Source: Candidatus Latescibacterota bacterium (lineage in GTDB: Bacteria; Latescibacterota; UBA2968; UBA8231). Taken from it: a stretch of DNA of 14,941 nt. Location of the stretch: contig JAGWBY010000076.1 in NCBI GenBank assembly GCA_021295675.1, positions 17,416-32,356 on the forward strand, written 5' to 3'. A model generated the notes under the pieces. The model was given only the letters and a program-made list of their open reading frames with translations, was not told where the DNA came from and made no database searches. This document shows, in pieces, positions 7,549 to 14,941 of this stretch. Position numbers and translations under genes: made by a program. The number at the start of each line of letters is the position of its first letter. Position 1 is the stretch's first letter.

Positions 7549-10047
7549 TCAGCGCAGCAAAATCATCTTGTGCTGCGCGCGGTAGGAATCGGCTTTGAGC
7601 GCGTCGCGTCCCACTCCACCTCGTGCCGACCCGGCGGCAGCCGCCTCTCCACCAGCCGCGCGACCTCCTGCCCCAAGACGTTGTACACCGTTAATTGCAC
7701 TAGGCTATAAGTGGGCAAATCGAAGCGGATTTTAGTCGTCGGATTGAACGGATTGGGCGCGTTTGGGTGCAAGGCGTAGTGCTTGGGACGCGGCTGCGCC
7801 CCCTTTTGCGCTTCGACGTGCAGCTCAGATCCCAATTCCAGCGTCCCCTCGCCCGCTAGCTCCAGCACGAGCATCTCGCCTTCAATGGCTGTACTCAACC
7901 ATTCGCCGCCGAGGAAACGAGCCGCGGTCCACTCGTTCCCCGAATGGGGCATTCTTAACTGATAGCCCGCATCGGAGCCGCGCACAAAACCCGCATAGTC
8001 GTCTCGCTCCAAGCTCACGTCTATCGTTTCGCTGGCGCGGAAGACCGTCTCTCCATCGGCCAAAAGGTAAGTCGCGTCTTGCGCTACAAATCGGGTGAGC
8101 TGCCCATCGACATAGCGGACATAGCCAAAACGGGCGTCGCTAACCAAGCTCGCGTCCGGCCCAGATACAGCGACTTCAGACTCATTGCCGTTGCGAACCC
8201 AAGCCAAATCCCGCACCCCAGCTAACGATATTACGGCTGCCTCGGCCCCTTGCGCGGATGCGGTCTCAAACTCCGGCTCGGCATCCCCAATTGCCCGAGG
8301 ATACAACACCGCCAAATAGCGCCCATCGACGCCCTCTTGCTGTACCCGCAACACCGCGTGGGTCTGCTCTTGGCGATAGTCAAAGGAGTGAATCGCCTCG
8401 CTCTCCAGCGCAACTCGGCCGGGCTGGTCGGGCAAAAACGCCAGCAACTCGGCCTTTGCCCGCGTCCAACGCGCCAAGTTGCCAGCACGGGCATACGTTC
8501 CCCCACTAGTGCCGCCGCCATTGCCGTGCAGCCGCCACTCGTAGGCGTGGCGACGGCCCGGATCGTCAATCTCATCGGCCACGAAGAAGTACCTGTGATC
8601 CGCAAAAAAGACCCGCCGCCTCAGCTCGACGCCCCGATAGGCAGCGCGGACTTCCGCGTAGTCACCAGCGGCACTCGTGAAGAACGCCTCGATAAAAGCG
8701 TCGTTGCGGTCGCCGATGGTCCCCACCACGGGCAAGATCCGACGCGGCGGCCCCTTACCATCGACCAGCACTACGTTGTGATTGCGGCCTTTGTTGACCT
8801 TGTCGTGGTTGTCAAAATTGATGTACCCTGCATCTAGGGCCAGCATTTCACCACCGGCGTAAATCACAAAGCTAGTCCCGTCGGGATGCTCGTGCGCGAA
8901 CCCGTGCTCGCGAGCGATGCCGTTTTCGCCGCGCAAGAGCATGTACGTGGCCGCGGCCGACCAGTCGCTGCGGAAGACGGCGTCGCCTGCCCCCGGCATA
9001 AAAACCGACGGGCCGTGCGTCGGCTCTTGCGCGGGCACGCTGTCGTCGTATAGGGCAATGGCGTCCATCTCGGAAAACTGGCGCACGTACAGGCCGCGCT
9101 CGTTGTTTTCCCAATCCCAGCGATGGACTCCGCCGTTGGCTTGCACGGCCGCTAGGTAGTGCCCGTAGAAATCGTCTAAGTGGCCGTCGTCGATGTTGGG
9201 CCGCCGGCCATTGGGCAGCCGCAGGTTCAGGGACCACTCGTGCATCTTCTCGATCTTGGGATCGGCAAACAGATCCAAGCCGGTGCGGTTCTTGAGCGCG
9301 AACAAGTAGGGCAAATAGACATCCGCAGCGTAGCGGCTGTAGAACGGCCCCTCCGCATACCCTCCATCCCTCTCTTCAATCTGGAAGTCGAGGCTGCTAG
9401 TGACCATTTCCAAAGCGCGATCCGCCCATTCCTGCGGCGTACCTTCGCCACTGGTGTACTCGCTCAAGGCCATAGCCGCCAACCCAAGGCCGCCGTACGC
9501 GCGGATGTGCCAGTTGTCGAGATGCGGAGGGGAACAGCCCAAACCCCACCTTGCCAATCACAATGCCCCGCCACAGGCGGTCGGCTTCCTCGCCGAGGAT
9601 TGACCGCATCTCCTGCAGGGCCTCGGGATCGTTGGCCGCAGCATAGGGGTGCAGGATGTCGTACGCCACGGCGTACTGGGCCACGACCTCGCCCTCGTTG
9701 TGCGGCTCGCCCAAATCGCCGCCCCGCGGCGGGAACGCCACCCCCTGCATCACCTCTAACGCGCGCTCGGCAAACGCGGCATTATCGGTCATCAGCCAAG
9801 CGAAGGCGAGGGATTTGGCGTAGCGGACCTCAGCGCGCTCGTCAACAAAGGTCGCCGGGGTGTTCCGCGCCCGCTGTAACACGATCCGCCACCACGTGGC
9901 GTACGGTTCGCGCTGGATGCGCTCTTTGAGTAGGGGAATATCTTCAGCAGAAAAAAGCAGGCCCGGATGCACTTCAGCGGACAGCGTCTGCGCGGCAGCA
10001 CCCACAGGCGCGAGAGCCAAGGCGGCGCAAAGGGCCAAGGCGAGCAT
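7549..10047 (-). pseudogene. Secreted heparinase II/III-like polysaccharide lyase with C-terminal sorting-type domain, frameshifted twice
   Basis: The product looks like a secreted uronide-polysaccharide lyase. From ATG 10047 (AGAGGA upstream, 8 bases after the previous stop) there is a signal peptide of about 20 residues ending GAAAQ, then HPGLLFSAEDIPLLKERI typical of the alpha/alpha toroid. The frame breaks near 9520-9545: LWRGIVIGKVGFGLFPSA is followed in another frame by HLDNWHIRAYGGLGLAAMAL. The heparinase II/III beta domain follows, with HGFAHEHPDGTSFVIYAGGE, ALDAGYINFDNHD and KGRNHNVVLVDG. The C-terminus has an FlgD/T9SS-like domain, ALHPNAPNPFNPTTKIRF to VEWDAT. A second break (7592-7608) then skips to the canonical tail SYRAQHKMILLR and TGA 7551-7549; the usual GxxVASGxYFYRL stretch is missing. 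Open pieces are 9397-10104 and 7563-9557. The exact substrate is unknown. Confidence 0.85.
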
Positions 10048-10054
10048 ACGTCCT

Positions 10055-10672
10055 CTAAAAGACGCGGCGCAAATCAAAGCCCCACAGCAGCCCCAAGGTG
10101 ACATAGCCTTTGCCGACTAGGATCTTGAAGCCGCCGACGGTCCGGCCAGGAGCATCGAAAAACATCCCCAAGGTGCCATACGCCGTCGCTGGGTCTAGGT
10201 GGCGGTAGCCTCCCCCGGCGAACAGCTTGCCCGGTCGGCCGGCAATCCACACCTCGTCGAGGACAATATAGGCCAGATCCGCACTGAGCGAGCGCAACCA
10301 ATCCGTGCCGCCCGAGCAGCGGTAGTCCGCCACGCGGTATCCAGTCCGCGCATCGAAGCAGTAGGTACGGGTGGGATAGGGCCGGAAGTAACGAGGATCG
10401 TAATCGTCGCCTTCGTGAAAGCTCACATCGAGCACATTGGCCGAGCCGATGAGGCGCAAGCGGTTGAATACCGCCCTAAACCCCAAGGGGACGCGCACGC
10501 CCGCGCCGCGATGATCCAAGTTGATAAAACCTAACCCTACCGCAGCATAGTACCCGTCGCGCTGCCGCTTGGGCACCTCTTCGGGCACGACATCTTGGAT
10601 GCGCACGGCCTCGGCCCCGCTCGCCAACAGCAAGCCGATCCAGATGAAGTGTATGTATGCGCGCTGTATCAC
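10055..10672 (-). CDS. Exported outer-membrane-like beta protein, unknown function
   Basis: This 205-residue protein starts at GTG 10672 with AGAGGA seven bases upstream. Residues 1-22 form a signal peptide (hydrophobic FIWIGLLLASGAEA, likely cleaved after AEA). The mature part has alternating short hydrophobic strands with Gly and aromatic residues (YYAAVGLGFINLDHR, GYVTLGLLWGFDL) and ends in Phe, as outer-membrane barrels often do. Two cysteines, in TYCFDARTG and DYRCSGG, may form a disulfide. I do not recognise a named family. Its stop is eight bases before the lyase start, so the two form a transcription unit. A role linked to polysaccharide handling at the cell surface is inferred only from that. 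Confidence 0.75.
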   Translation of the reverse strand: MIQRAYIHFIWIGLLLASGAEAVRIQDVVPEEVPKRQRDGYYAAVGLGFINLDHRGAGVRVPLGFRAVFNRLRLIGSANVLDVSFHEGDDYDPRYFRPYPTRTYCFDARTGYRVADYRCSGGTDWLRSLSADLAYIVLDEVWIAGRPGKLFAGGGYRHLDPATAYGTLGMFFDAPGRTVGGFKILVGKGYVTLGLLWGFDLRRVF

Positions 10673-10836
10673 CCGTTTATCCTCTACCTATACCTAATAC
10701 AATCTAAAAGTCCCGGCAAAAATGCCAATGGCTCCTATAAGGGACGGTGCCACGCTTGCTAATTGAGTCGTAGGACGAGCCGACTAGGGTGGTGTAGATG
10801 AGCGTTCTAGGCCGCGTTCAGTGGTGTCGGTGGGCA

Positions 10837-11554
10837 TCAGACAGATTGGACCAAGACTCTCTCGAATTCATCCGGTCTCGACCAGTGCGACACCGTGGAC
10901 AGCGGTTCCATCAGCAGGAAATTTTCGTGTGTCCAGACATCGGAGGCATCATCGAAAAGAGAGACGAAATTCAACGCCTCGGGTCCCGCCGCGAAATGAT
11001 CTGTCACTCTGTTCGCTGCGGAACGATTCGCCGTGCTCAACACATAGACCAAAGAACTGCGCTCGTGGGTGCGAACGTGAAAGTCCACGGTCCAGCCGCG
11101 TCCCGAGCGGCCGACCAGTTTCTCGAAACGCACGAACGGCAGTTCGCGTTCGGTCAAGTAGTCGGCGACTTCATCCGCGATTGATTCGACCGCTCGGGTC
11201 CGCAACGTGAACCACAGATCAGATACCCGTAGTGCCGCTTGGGCCACACGAGTGACTACCGCGGCCAACTGTTCATCAGGACGACACCGAGCTAGAAGCA
11301 TACCTTGGTAGAATTCAACACCATGAGTTGTAACGACATCCGCGATCAGCCGGTTTTGCTGCGGGGATCGGCGCAGCGACAATGACTGCATCCGAAGCCA
11401 TCCCGTGGTCTCCGCAAGATTTATAGAATAGGTCGATATTGTCTCCATCGGGATACAAATACGGTGTGCGAATCCGATGATAATCACCAAGTTCCGTGCA
11501 GGTGAACAGTTCACCAATCTGTCTCTGTATCTCTATACAGATATTAGTATTCAT
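10837..11554 (-). pseudogene. DUF1828/DUF1829-like protein, frameshifted
   Basis: The frame from ATG 11554 reads MNTNICIEIQRQIGELF, then YHRIRTPYLYPDGDNIDLFY, the usual opening of DUF1828 proteins. Near 11414-11430 the sense sequence moves to another frame: LAETTGWLRMQSLSLRRSPQ, then VEFYQGMLLARCRPDEQLAA. It ends with a DUF1829-like half (WTVDFHVRTHERSSLVYVLS, LNFVSLFDDASDVW) and TGA 10839-10837. The linker usually seen between the DLFYK and LAET segments (with a T-V-x-D-like strand) is missing, so a short deletion of 3n+2 bases is likely. The start overlaps the upstream gene by 11 bases and has GGAG seven bases before it. The function of these families is not established to my knowledge. Family names are from memory of the motifs. 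Confidence 0.75.
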
Positions 11555-12008
11555 CAAACATCTCCATTTGCATGGGTGGCGGCTTTCTAAGCTTGCCATC
11601 GTGTTCAATGCCTGCTTCCTTACAGAACTGTTGCCAAACCTCCACGGGATCCGAAACCTGCGCGGTGATGTCACCCGGCTCATAGGCTTCTTTGTCCCGA
11701 TGTTGTTCAGACCATGTATGCTTATGCTTTTCGCCGATTTGATTGCACTGAGGATTATGGTGGTCCTTGCCTAGGTCGAGTCCGTAGATACGACCTGCCG
11801 TTTTCAGAATGAGCACGTAGGTCAGAGTGCGCGCCAGCGGATTGTATCTGCCTTGAACAAAGAGCGGCCAACCTGCTGTTGACTCGATGTTGGCCCGGAA
11901 TACCCACGCAGGGGAATGATCTTCGTCCTCGACCCAAGTGATATTGCCTTCAATGCGTTTCGATCTGTCCTCCATGATAGAGGCGAATTCAATGCTAGTC
12001 AATGACAT
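11544..12008 (-). CDS. DUF6978-like protein of unknown function
   Basis: The protein is 154 residues from ATG 12008; an upstream ATG at 12068 adds 20 residues but has no ribosome site. It starts MSLTSIEFASIMEDRSKRIE and contains EDEDHSPAWVFRANIES, a beta-rich stretch PLFVQGRYNPLARTLTYVLI and a conserved His-rich patch, LGKDHHNPQCNQIGEKHKH, followed by WSEQHRDKEAYEP. The C-terminal half has VWQQFCKEAGI and ends MEMFDEY. The motif layout resembles proteins annotated as DUF6978; that name is from memory and is less sure than the gene call. The last codons overlap the start of the DUF1828-like gene by 11 bases, which points to coordinated synthesis of the two products. No signal peptide or membrane segment is seen. 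Confidence 0.75.
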   Translation of the reverse strand: MSLTSIEFASIMEDRSKRIEGNITWVEDEDHSPAWVFRANIESTAGWPLFVQGRYNPLARTLTYVLILKTAGRIYGLDLGKDHHNPQCNQIGEKHKHTWSEQHRDKEAYEPGDITAQVSDPVEVWQQFCKEAGIEHDGKLRKPPPMQMEMFDEY

Positions 12009-12113
12009 ATCTAGTACTTTCTCGACTTTTCGGCTCAGTGTCAATTGGCTGTTCTGCCTCGTTGGCATGCGACGAGCTTAGATTCGTCGATCCAGCCTTT
12101 TCGTGACAACACC

Positions 12114-12767
12114 TCAAAGGCGAGCCTGAGTTGTCGTATGGAAAACTGCTTCTTCCATTTGTGTTAAAAATTGTGTCTGGCCACCATAGCTAGGGTGCCG
12201 TACTTGAAAGACTCTATGCCGATACCTTAAGCGCTGTGCTGTTCGTGCAGCATCGTTGCCAATTGCAACTAGTCGACGTGGCTTTAGAAGAAGGATGAGT
12301 TGAGAGAGAAATTCCTCTCCGGTCCTGCGCTCAAGAGAATTATGAGATCGATTGCTGAAAGGATTACCGGGTTCGTGAGGGTGCAATGGAAAGACATTCC
12401 ACAGGAAGACGGACACCTCGATCTGTGAAAGAACGCTCCAGATAACGGCAGCCGTCCTCTCAGCAACTACGCCACCTTTCGTTGGCCTCTGAATAGATAG
12501 CCCCCACCTTGCGGCGTATTCGTGAATATGCACATCGTCTGTTAAGGCAAGCCCTGTTCGCCTACCGCCGCGATAGCCAAGATCGCGTCCAATCCATATA
12601 GAATCAATATCCTGTTTTGTTGCAGCCTCAAGTACAGTCAATAATGTTTGTAAACGACGTTGTGGTGCATCATCTAGGTCGTGGACGACACAGCGATTTG
12701 AATACGGGTTAAAGGAATTCTCAAATTTCAGCTTACTCAATGCCTCCACAAATTGCGCCGGGTCCAT
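12114..12767 (-). CDS. Uracil-DNA-glycosylase-superfamily protein
   Basis: This 217-residue protein has the motif order of the uracil-DNA glycosylase superfamily, which flips a damaged or modified base out of DNA and removes it. The first motif region is IWIGRDLGYRGGRRTGLALT (residues 57-76). It corresponds to the usual G-E-x-P-G-x-R-G loop, but with Arg-Asp-Leu in place of Glu-x-Pro. FLWNVFPLHPHEPGNPFSNR (121-140) follows the common N-x-F-P-x-H-P pattern, and VRHPSYGG (189-196) is the second, DNA-intercalating motif. The base target and catalytic residue are not clear from sequence. ATG 12767 has no strong ribosome site. The surrounding sequence looks more AT-rich than the housekeeping genes, consistent with acquisition. 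It sits between two unknown genes on the same strand. Confidence 0.85.
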   Translation of the reverse strand: MDPAQFVEALSKLKFENSFNPYSNRCVVHDLDDAPQRRLQTLLTVLEAATKQDIDSIWIGRDLGYRGGRRTGLALTDDVHIHEYAARWGLSIQRPTKGGVVAERTAAVIWSVLSQIEVSVFLWNVFPLHPHEPGNPFSNRSHNSLERRTGEEFLSQLILLLKPRRLVAIGNDAARTAQRLRYRHRVFQVRHPSYGGQTQFLTQMEEAVFHTTTQARL

Positions 12768-12844
12768 GCTCTATTATCCATTCTGGCGAACTTGCGGCTC
12801 GGCGTTTCAAATCCGGTAATTCGCACCTGTCGTGGGGGCATGGC

Positions 12845-13420
12845 CTATGGATTTTCCATTGACGCCATAAATTCTGAGCCGCTAGCGCATGTTCCGCCCG
12901 TGCTTGGAGCGAGTGCCCCGTCGTGGATCATTATGGCCCAGCGAAGCTCTTGATACGACGCAACGAGATCTTTGAACAACGTGTCCAAGCGTTCCAATTC
13001 TGCGAAAACCTCAGATCCGTGTGTTTCTGCGCCCCCTGTTCGCTGCAAGGCGTCCCGGACATCGTGCAGTTCTTCCCTTTCCTTGCGGAAGTATTCCTCG
13101 CCTTTCTCCAGCGCGGACACAGCGATGTCGTCAGGGTCCATTTCGCGGCCCGGAGGAAAATCTTCAGCCGCTTTCTGGAGTCGCTCCTGAAAAGTGGAAC
13201 AGACAGTGGCTACAGCATCGTGCCGCCCACGAAAGCCTTCAGTTAATATCTTTATTGCGCCTCGTAATTTGTCTCTGTTCCGGTTCGCGAGCAGGTCTGC
13301 AAGCCAATTCTGGCTCAGCACTTCTGATTGTTCAGGAGGCCGTGCCAACCAAATCAATGTTCCGGCGACGTTGTGGACCGTTTCGCCGCTGAATTCAGCA
13401 ATTTTTTGTTGAGTAGCCAT
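12845..13420 (-). CDS. Unknown helical protein, first gene of the accessory block
   Basis: This 191-residue protein starts at ATG 13420; a TTG six bases earlier is possible. Most of it is predicted to be helical and highly charged (QERLQKAAEDFPP; LEKGEEYFRKEREELHDVRD; AELERLDTLFKDLVASYQEL). The C-terminus is distinct: RWAIMIHDGALAPSTGG followed by SGSEFMASME, which looks like a short strand and turn module. There is no signal peptide, membrane helix or metal motif. It ends 77 bases before the glycosylase-like gene on the same strand. I do not recognise a family. The coiled, charged form with a small conserved-looking tail would fit a partner or antitoxin-like protein, but that is speculation. 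Confidence 0.7.
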   Translation of the reverse strand: MATQQKIAEFSGETVHNVAGTLIWLARPPEQSEVLSQNWLADLLANRNRDKLRGAIKILTEGFRGRHDAVATVCSTFQERLQKAAEDFPPGREMDPDDIAVSALEKGEEYFRKEREELHDVRDALQRTGGAETHGSEVFAELERLDTLFKDLVASYQELRWAIMIHDGALAPSTGGTCASGSEFMASMENP

Positions 13421-13584
13421 ATTCAAACCCGCTTTCCGAAGTCCACTATTCGACTCTCAGGCTAAATTAATGACACGGCATGTCGGTGCAAGGATGATGA
13501 CAAAGCGAATGGCGTGGCGCGCACCGCAATCGGCAAGCCGTCCCCTACCTTGCCCTCTCTACCGCGCCCCGTATTTTACCCTAC

Positions 13585-14421
13585 ATGATTCGCAAGATAC
13601 AGTCCACTGCTATCGCCCTGCTCTTGGCGACCCATGCCAGTTGTCAGGCCCCGTCTGACGACGATGCTAAACCCGCTGTCTTCCAGCCGCAAAAGCCCGC
13701 TGAGATTCCCACGTATTCCTACCGAGTCGTCTGCGCCTTCCCTCACGACCCCACAGCCTTCACTCAAGGGCTGCTCTACGACGACGGCTTTCTCTACGAA
13801 AGCACCGGCCAGTACAGCCAGTCGTCCTTGCGCAAAGTCGAACTCAAAACAGGGACTGTCTTGCAACTCCACCAGCTAGACGACCGCTTCTTCGCCGAGG
13901 GACTCGCCCTCTTTGGCAATCGCCTCCTCCAGCTAACCTGGCGGGCCAACAAAGGCTTTGCCTATCGTCTCGATTCGTTTGAGCCGCTAGCGGAGTTCTC
14001 CTATCCCACCGAGGGCTGGGGGCTGACGTACGACGGAGAACTACTCGTTATGAGCGATGGCAGCGCGACCCTGTACTTCCGCGACCCATTTACCTTTGCC
14101 GAGGTCAGCCGAATCACCGTTGCAGCCCACGACAGACCCGTATCCCAGCTCAACGAACTCGAATGGGTTGCCGGCGAAATCTTTGCCAATATCTGGCAGA
14201 CCGACACCATCGCCCGCATCGACCCGGAGACTGGCCAAGTCTCTGGGTGGATAGACCTGACCGGACTGTTGAGCGACGCAGACCGCCGTGGCTCGAACGC
14301 CGAGGTGCTCAATGGCATTGCCTACGACCCCGAGGGCGAGCGGCTCTTCGTCACCGGCAAGTGGTGGCCCAAGCTCTACCAAATCGAACTCATATCTCCT
14401 TCACCGAAAGGTACACCATGA
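13585..14421 (+). CDS. Glutaminyl-peptide cyclotransferase, bacterial beta-propeller type, probable lipoprotein
   Basis: This 278-residue protein of the plant/bacterial glutamine cyclotransferase family converts N-terminal Gln of peptides to pyroglutamate. The N-terminus MIRKIQ plus hydrophobic residues 9-16 and ATHASC (Cys20) resembles a lipoprotein signal, though His at -3 is unusual. The five-bladed propeller begins at YRVVCAFPHDPTAFTQGLLY, then GFLYESTGQYSQSSLRKVEL. Family motifs follow: FAEGLALFGNRLLQLTW, GWGLTYDGELLVMSDGSATL, LNELEWVAGEIFANIWQTD and VLNGIAYDPEGERLFVTGK. KWWPKLYQIEL closes the fold. The frame is intact. The TGA overlaps the moaB start (ATGA), so the two are coupled. No clear ribosome site precedes ATG 13585, but signal-peptide placement supports it. 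Confidence 0.93.
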   Translation: MIRKIQSTAIALLLATHASCQAPSDDDAKPAVFQPQKPAEIPTYSYRVVCAFPHDPTAFTQGLLYDDGFLYESTGQYSQSSLRKVELKTGTVLQLHQLDDRFFAEGLALFGNRLLQLTWRANKGFAYRLDSFEPLAEFSYPTEGWGLTYDGELLVMSDGSATLYFRDPFTFAEVSRITVAAHDRPVSQLNELEWVAGEIFANIWQTDTIARIDPETGQVSGWIDLTGLLSDADRRGSNAEVLNGIAYDPEGERLFVTGKWWPKLYQIELISPSPKGTP

Positions 14422-14913
14422 CCCAAGACCGCGTCCCCGTGTGCATCGCCGTGCTCACGGTCTCCGACACCCGCGACGAAGCAACCGACAAATCCGGTAA
14501 GCTGCTGGTCGAGCGCCTCGAAGCGGCCGGCCACGTCCTGCACGAAAAGCAAATCCTGCCCGACGACATCTATCAGCTGGATCGCCGAGCCCCGCGTCCA
14601 AGCCATCGTCACCACCGGCGGCACCGGCCTCACGGGCCGCGACGGCACGCCCGAAGCCGTCAGCGTGCTCTTTGACAAAGAAATCGAGGGCTTTGGCGAG
14701 GTCTTTCGCGTGCTGTCCTACGATGAGATCGGCACTGCGACCTTGCAGTCGCGCTGCGTGGCCGGCGTCGCCAACAGCACCTATATCTTCTGCCTGCCCG
14801 GCTCCTCGGGAGCCTGCGCCACCGGCTGGGACAAGCTCATCGGGCCGCAGCTAGATTCCACTAACCAGCCCTGTAACCTCGTCGATCTGATGCCGAGATT
14901 GTCCGAAATTTGA
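14418..14913 (+). pseudogene. moaB: Molybdenum cofactor biosynthesis protein B (MoaB/MogA family), frameshifted
   Basis: MoaB-family proteins bind molybdopterin and take part in its adenylation or related steps of molybdenum cofactor synthesis. The frame from ATG 14418 (AAAGG upstream, ATGA overlap with the cyclotransferase stop) reads VCIAVLTVSDTRDEATDKSG, GHVLHEKQILPDDIYQ. After about 14574-14580 the sense sequence is in another frame: WIAEPRVQAIVTTGGTGLTG, RDGTPEAVSVLFDKEIEGFG, then GTATLQSRCVAGVAN and CLPGSSGACATGWDKLI to TGA 14911-14913. About seven or eight residues normally linking IYQ to the WIA segment (pattern I/L-R-A-x-x-S-x) are missing. Adding 20-26 bases (3n+2) gives about 171-173 residues, normal for MoaB. 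The molybdopterin-binding TTGGTG loop is present. As written, the protein would be truncated and out of frame. Confidence 0.88.
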
Positions 14914-14941
14914 CGCGAGGTGTTGCGCACCGGCCCCTTGG

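Noticed and set aside
8250..8837. 195-residue plus-strand open frame opposite the lyase
   Set aside because: The minus strand carries the clear heparinase II/III motifs HGFAHEHPDGTSF and ALDAGY; the plus frame has no recognisable protein features.
10709..10750. Possible terminator hairpin (GTCCC...GGGAC with inner GGCA/TGCC) after the DUF1828-like gene
   Set aside because: The stems are only four or five bases and no T-run follows; chance pairing is likely.
13421..13584. Divergent promoter pair between the helical protein gene and the cyclotransferase gene
   Set aside because: Only weak hexamers such as TTGCAC and TAATTT (three of six matches each) were found, so no promoter was called. Small open frames here have no coding features.
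1..14941. tRNA, rRNA, CRISPR array, transposase or integrase genes
   Set aside because: I saw no cloverleaf-like sequence with a GTTCGA-type T-arm in a plausible context, no regularly spaced direct repeats and no recognisable mobile-element protein.

Overview
The window reads as a chromosomal stretch of a Gram-negative, non-model bacterium, probably an environmental or metagenome-assembled genome. Three points suggest this: secreted proteins with signal peptides, one ending in an outer-membrane-barrel-like Phe; a polysaccharide-lyase-like enzyme ending in an 'NAPNPFNPTT...' FlgD/T9SS-like C-terminal domain, typical of FCB-group and relatives such as Latescibacterota, Zixibacteria or KSB1; and a soluble-plus-membrane split transhydrogenase. 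The Latescibacterota-like assignment is inference from protein style, not a search result.

Layout. (1) 2-307 (+): end of an unrecognised gene, converging on the next block. (2) 313-4683 (-): citrate synthase (gltA), a short ribosome hibernation factor (hpf) and the three-gene proton-translocating transhydrogenase set pntAA-pntAB-pntB, closely packed on one strand with a good sigma70-like promoter (4760-4788) ahead of gltA. (3) 4854-6843 (-): a CocE/NonD alpha/beta hydrolase preceded by a small charged helical protein, with its own candidate promoter. (4) 6953-7396 (+): YtoQ-family protein, followed by a large imperfect inverted repeat (7400-7545). (5) 7549-10672 (-): a secreted heparinase II/III-like lyase with a C-terminal sorting-type domain, and upstream of it an outer-membrane-like protein. 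(6) 10837-13420 (-): an accessory-looking four-gene block: unknown helical protein, uracil-DNA-glycosylase-superfamily protein, a DUF6978-like protein and a DUF1828/DUF1829-like protein. (7) 13585-14913 (+): lipoprotein-type glutaminyl-peptide cyclotransferase overlapping a MoaB gene.

The most striking property is that five genes (pntB, pntAA, the lyase, the DUF1828 protein, moaB) are broken in reading frame at seven places. Conserved sequence continues on both sides of each break, but in a different frame. At most of them a conserved stretch of roughly 7 to 18 residues is missing, so the lesions look like short out-of-frame deletions, several plausibly between 4-5 base direct repeats. Restoring the estimated missing bases gives normal-length PntB and PntAA. 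Sequencing or assembly error is the simplest explanation, but genuine decay or a deletion-prone process cannot be excluded from sequence alone.

The best candidate for a little-described system is the 10837-13420 block. It pairs a DNA-glycosylase-fold protein with three proteins of unknown function in one directional, partly overlapping gene series. A defence or toxin-antitoxin-like role is only inference. No tRNA, rRNA, CRISPR array or transposase was recognised. No stretch over 300 bases lacks a gene.
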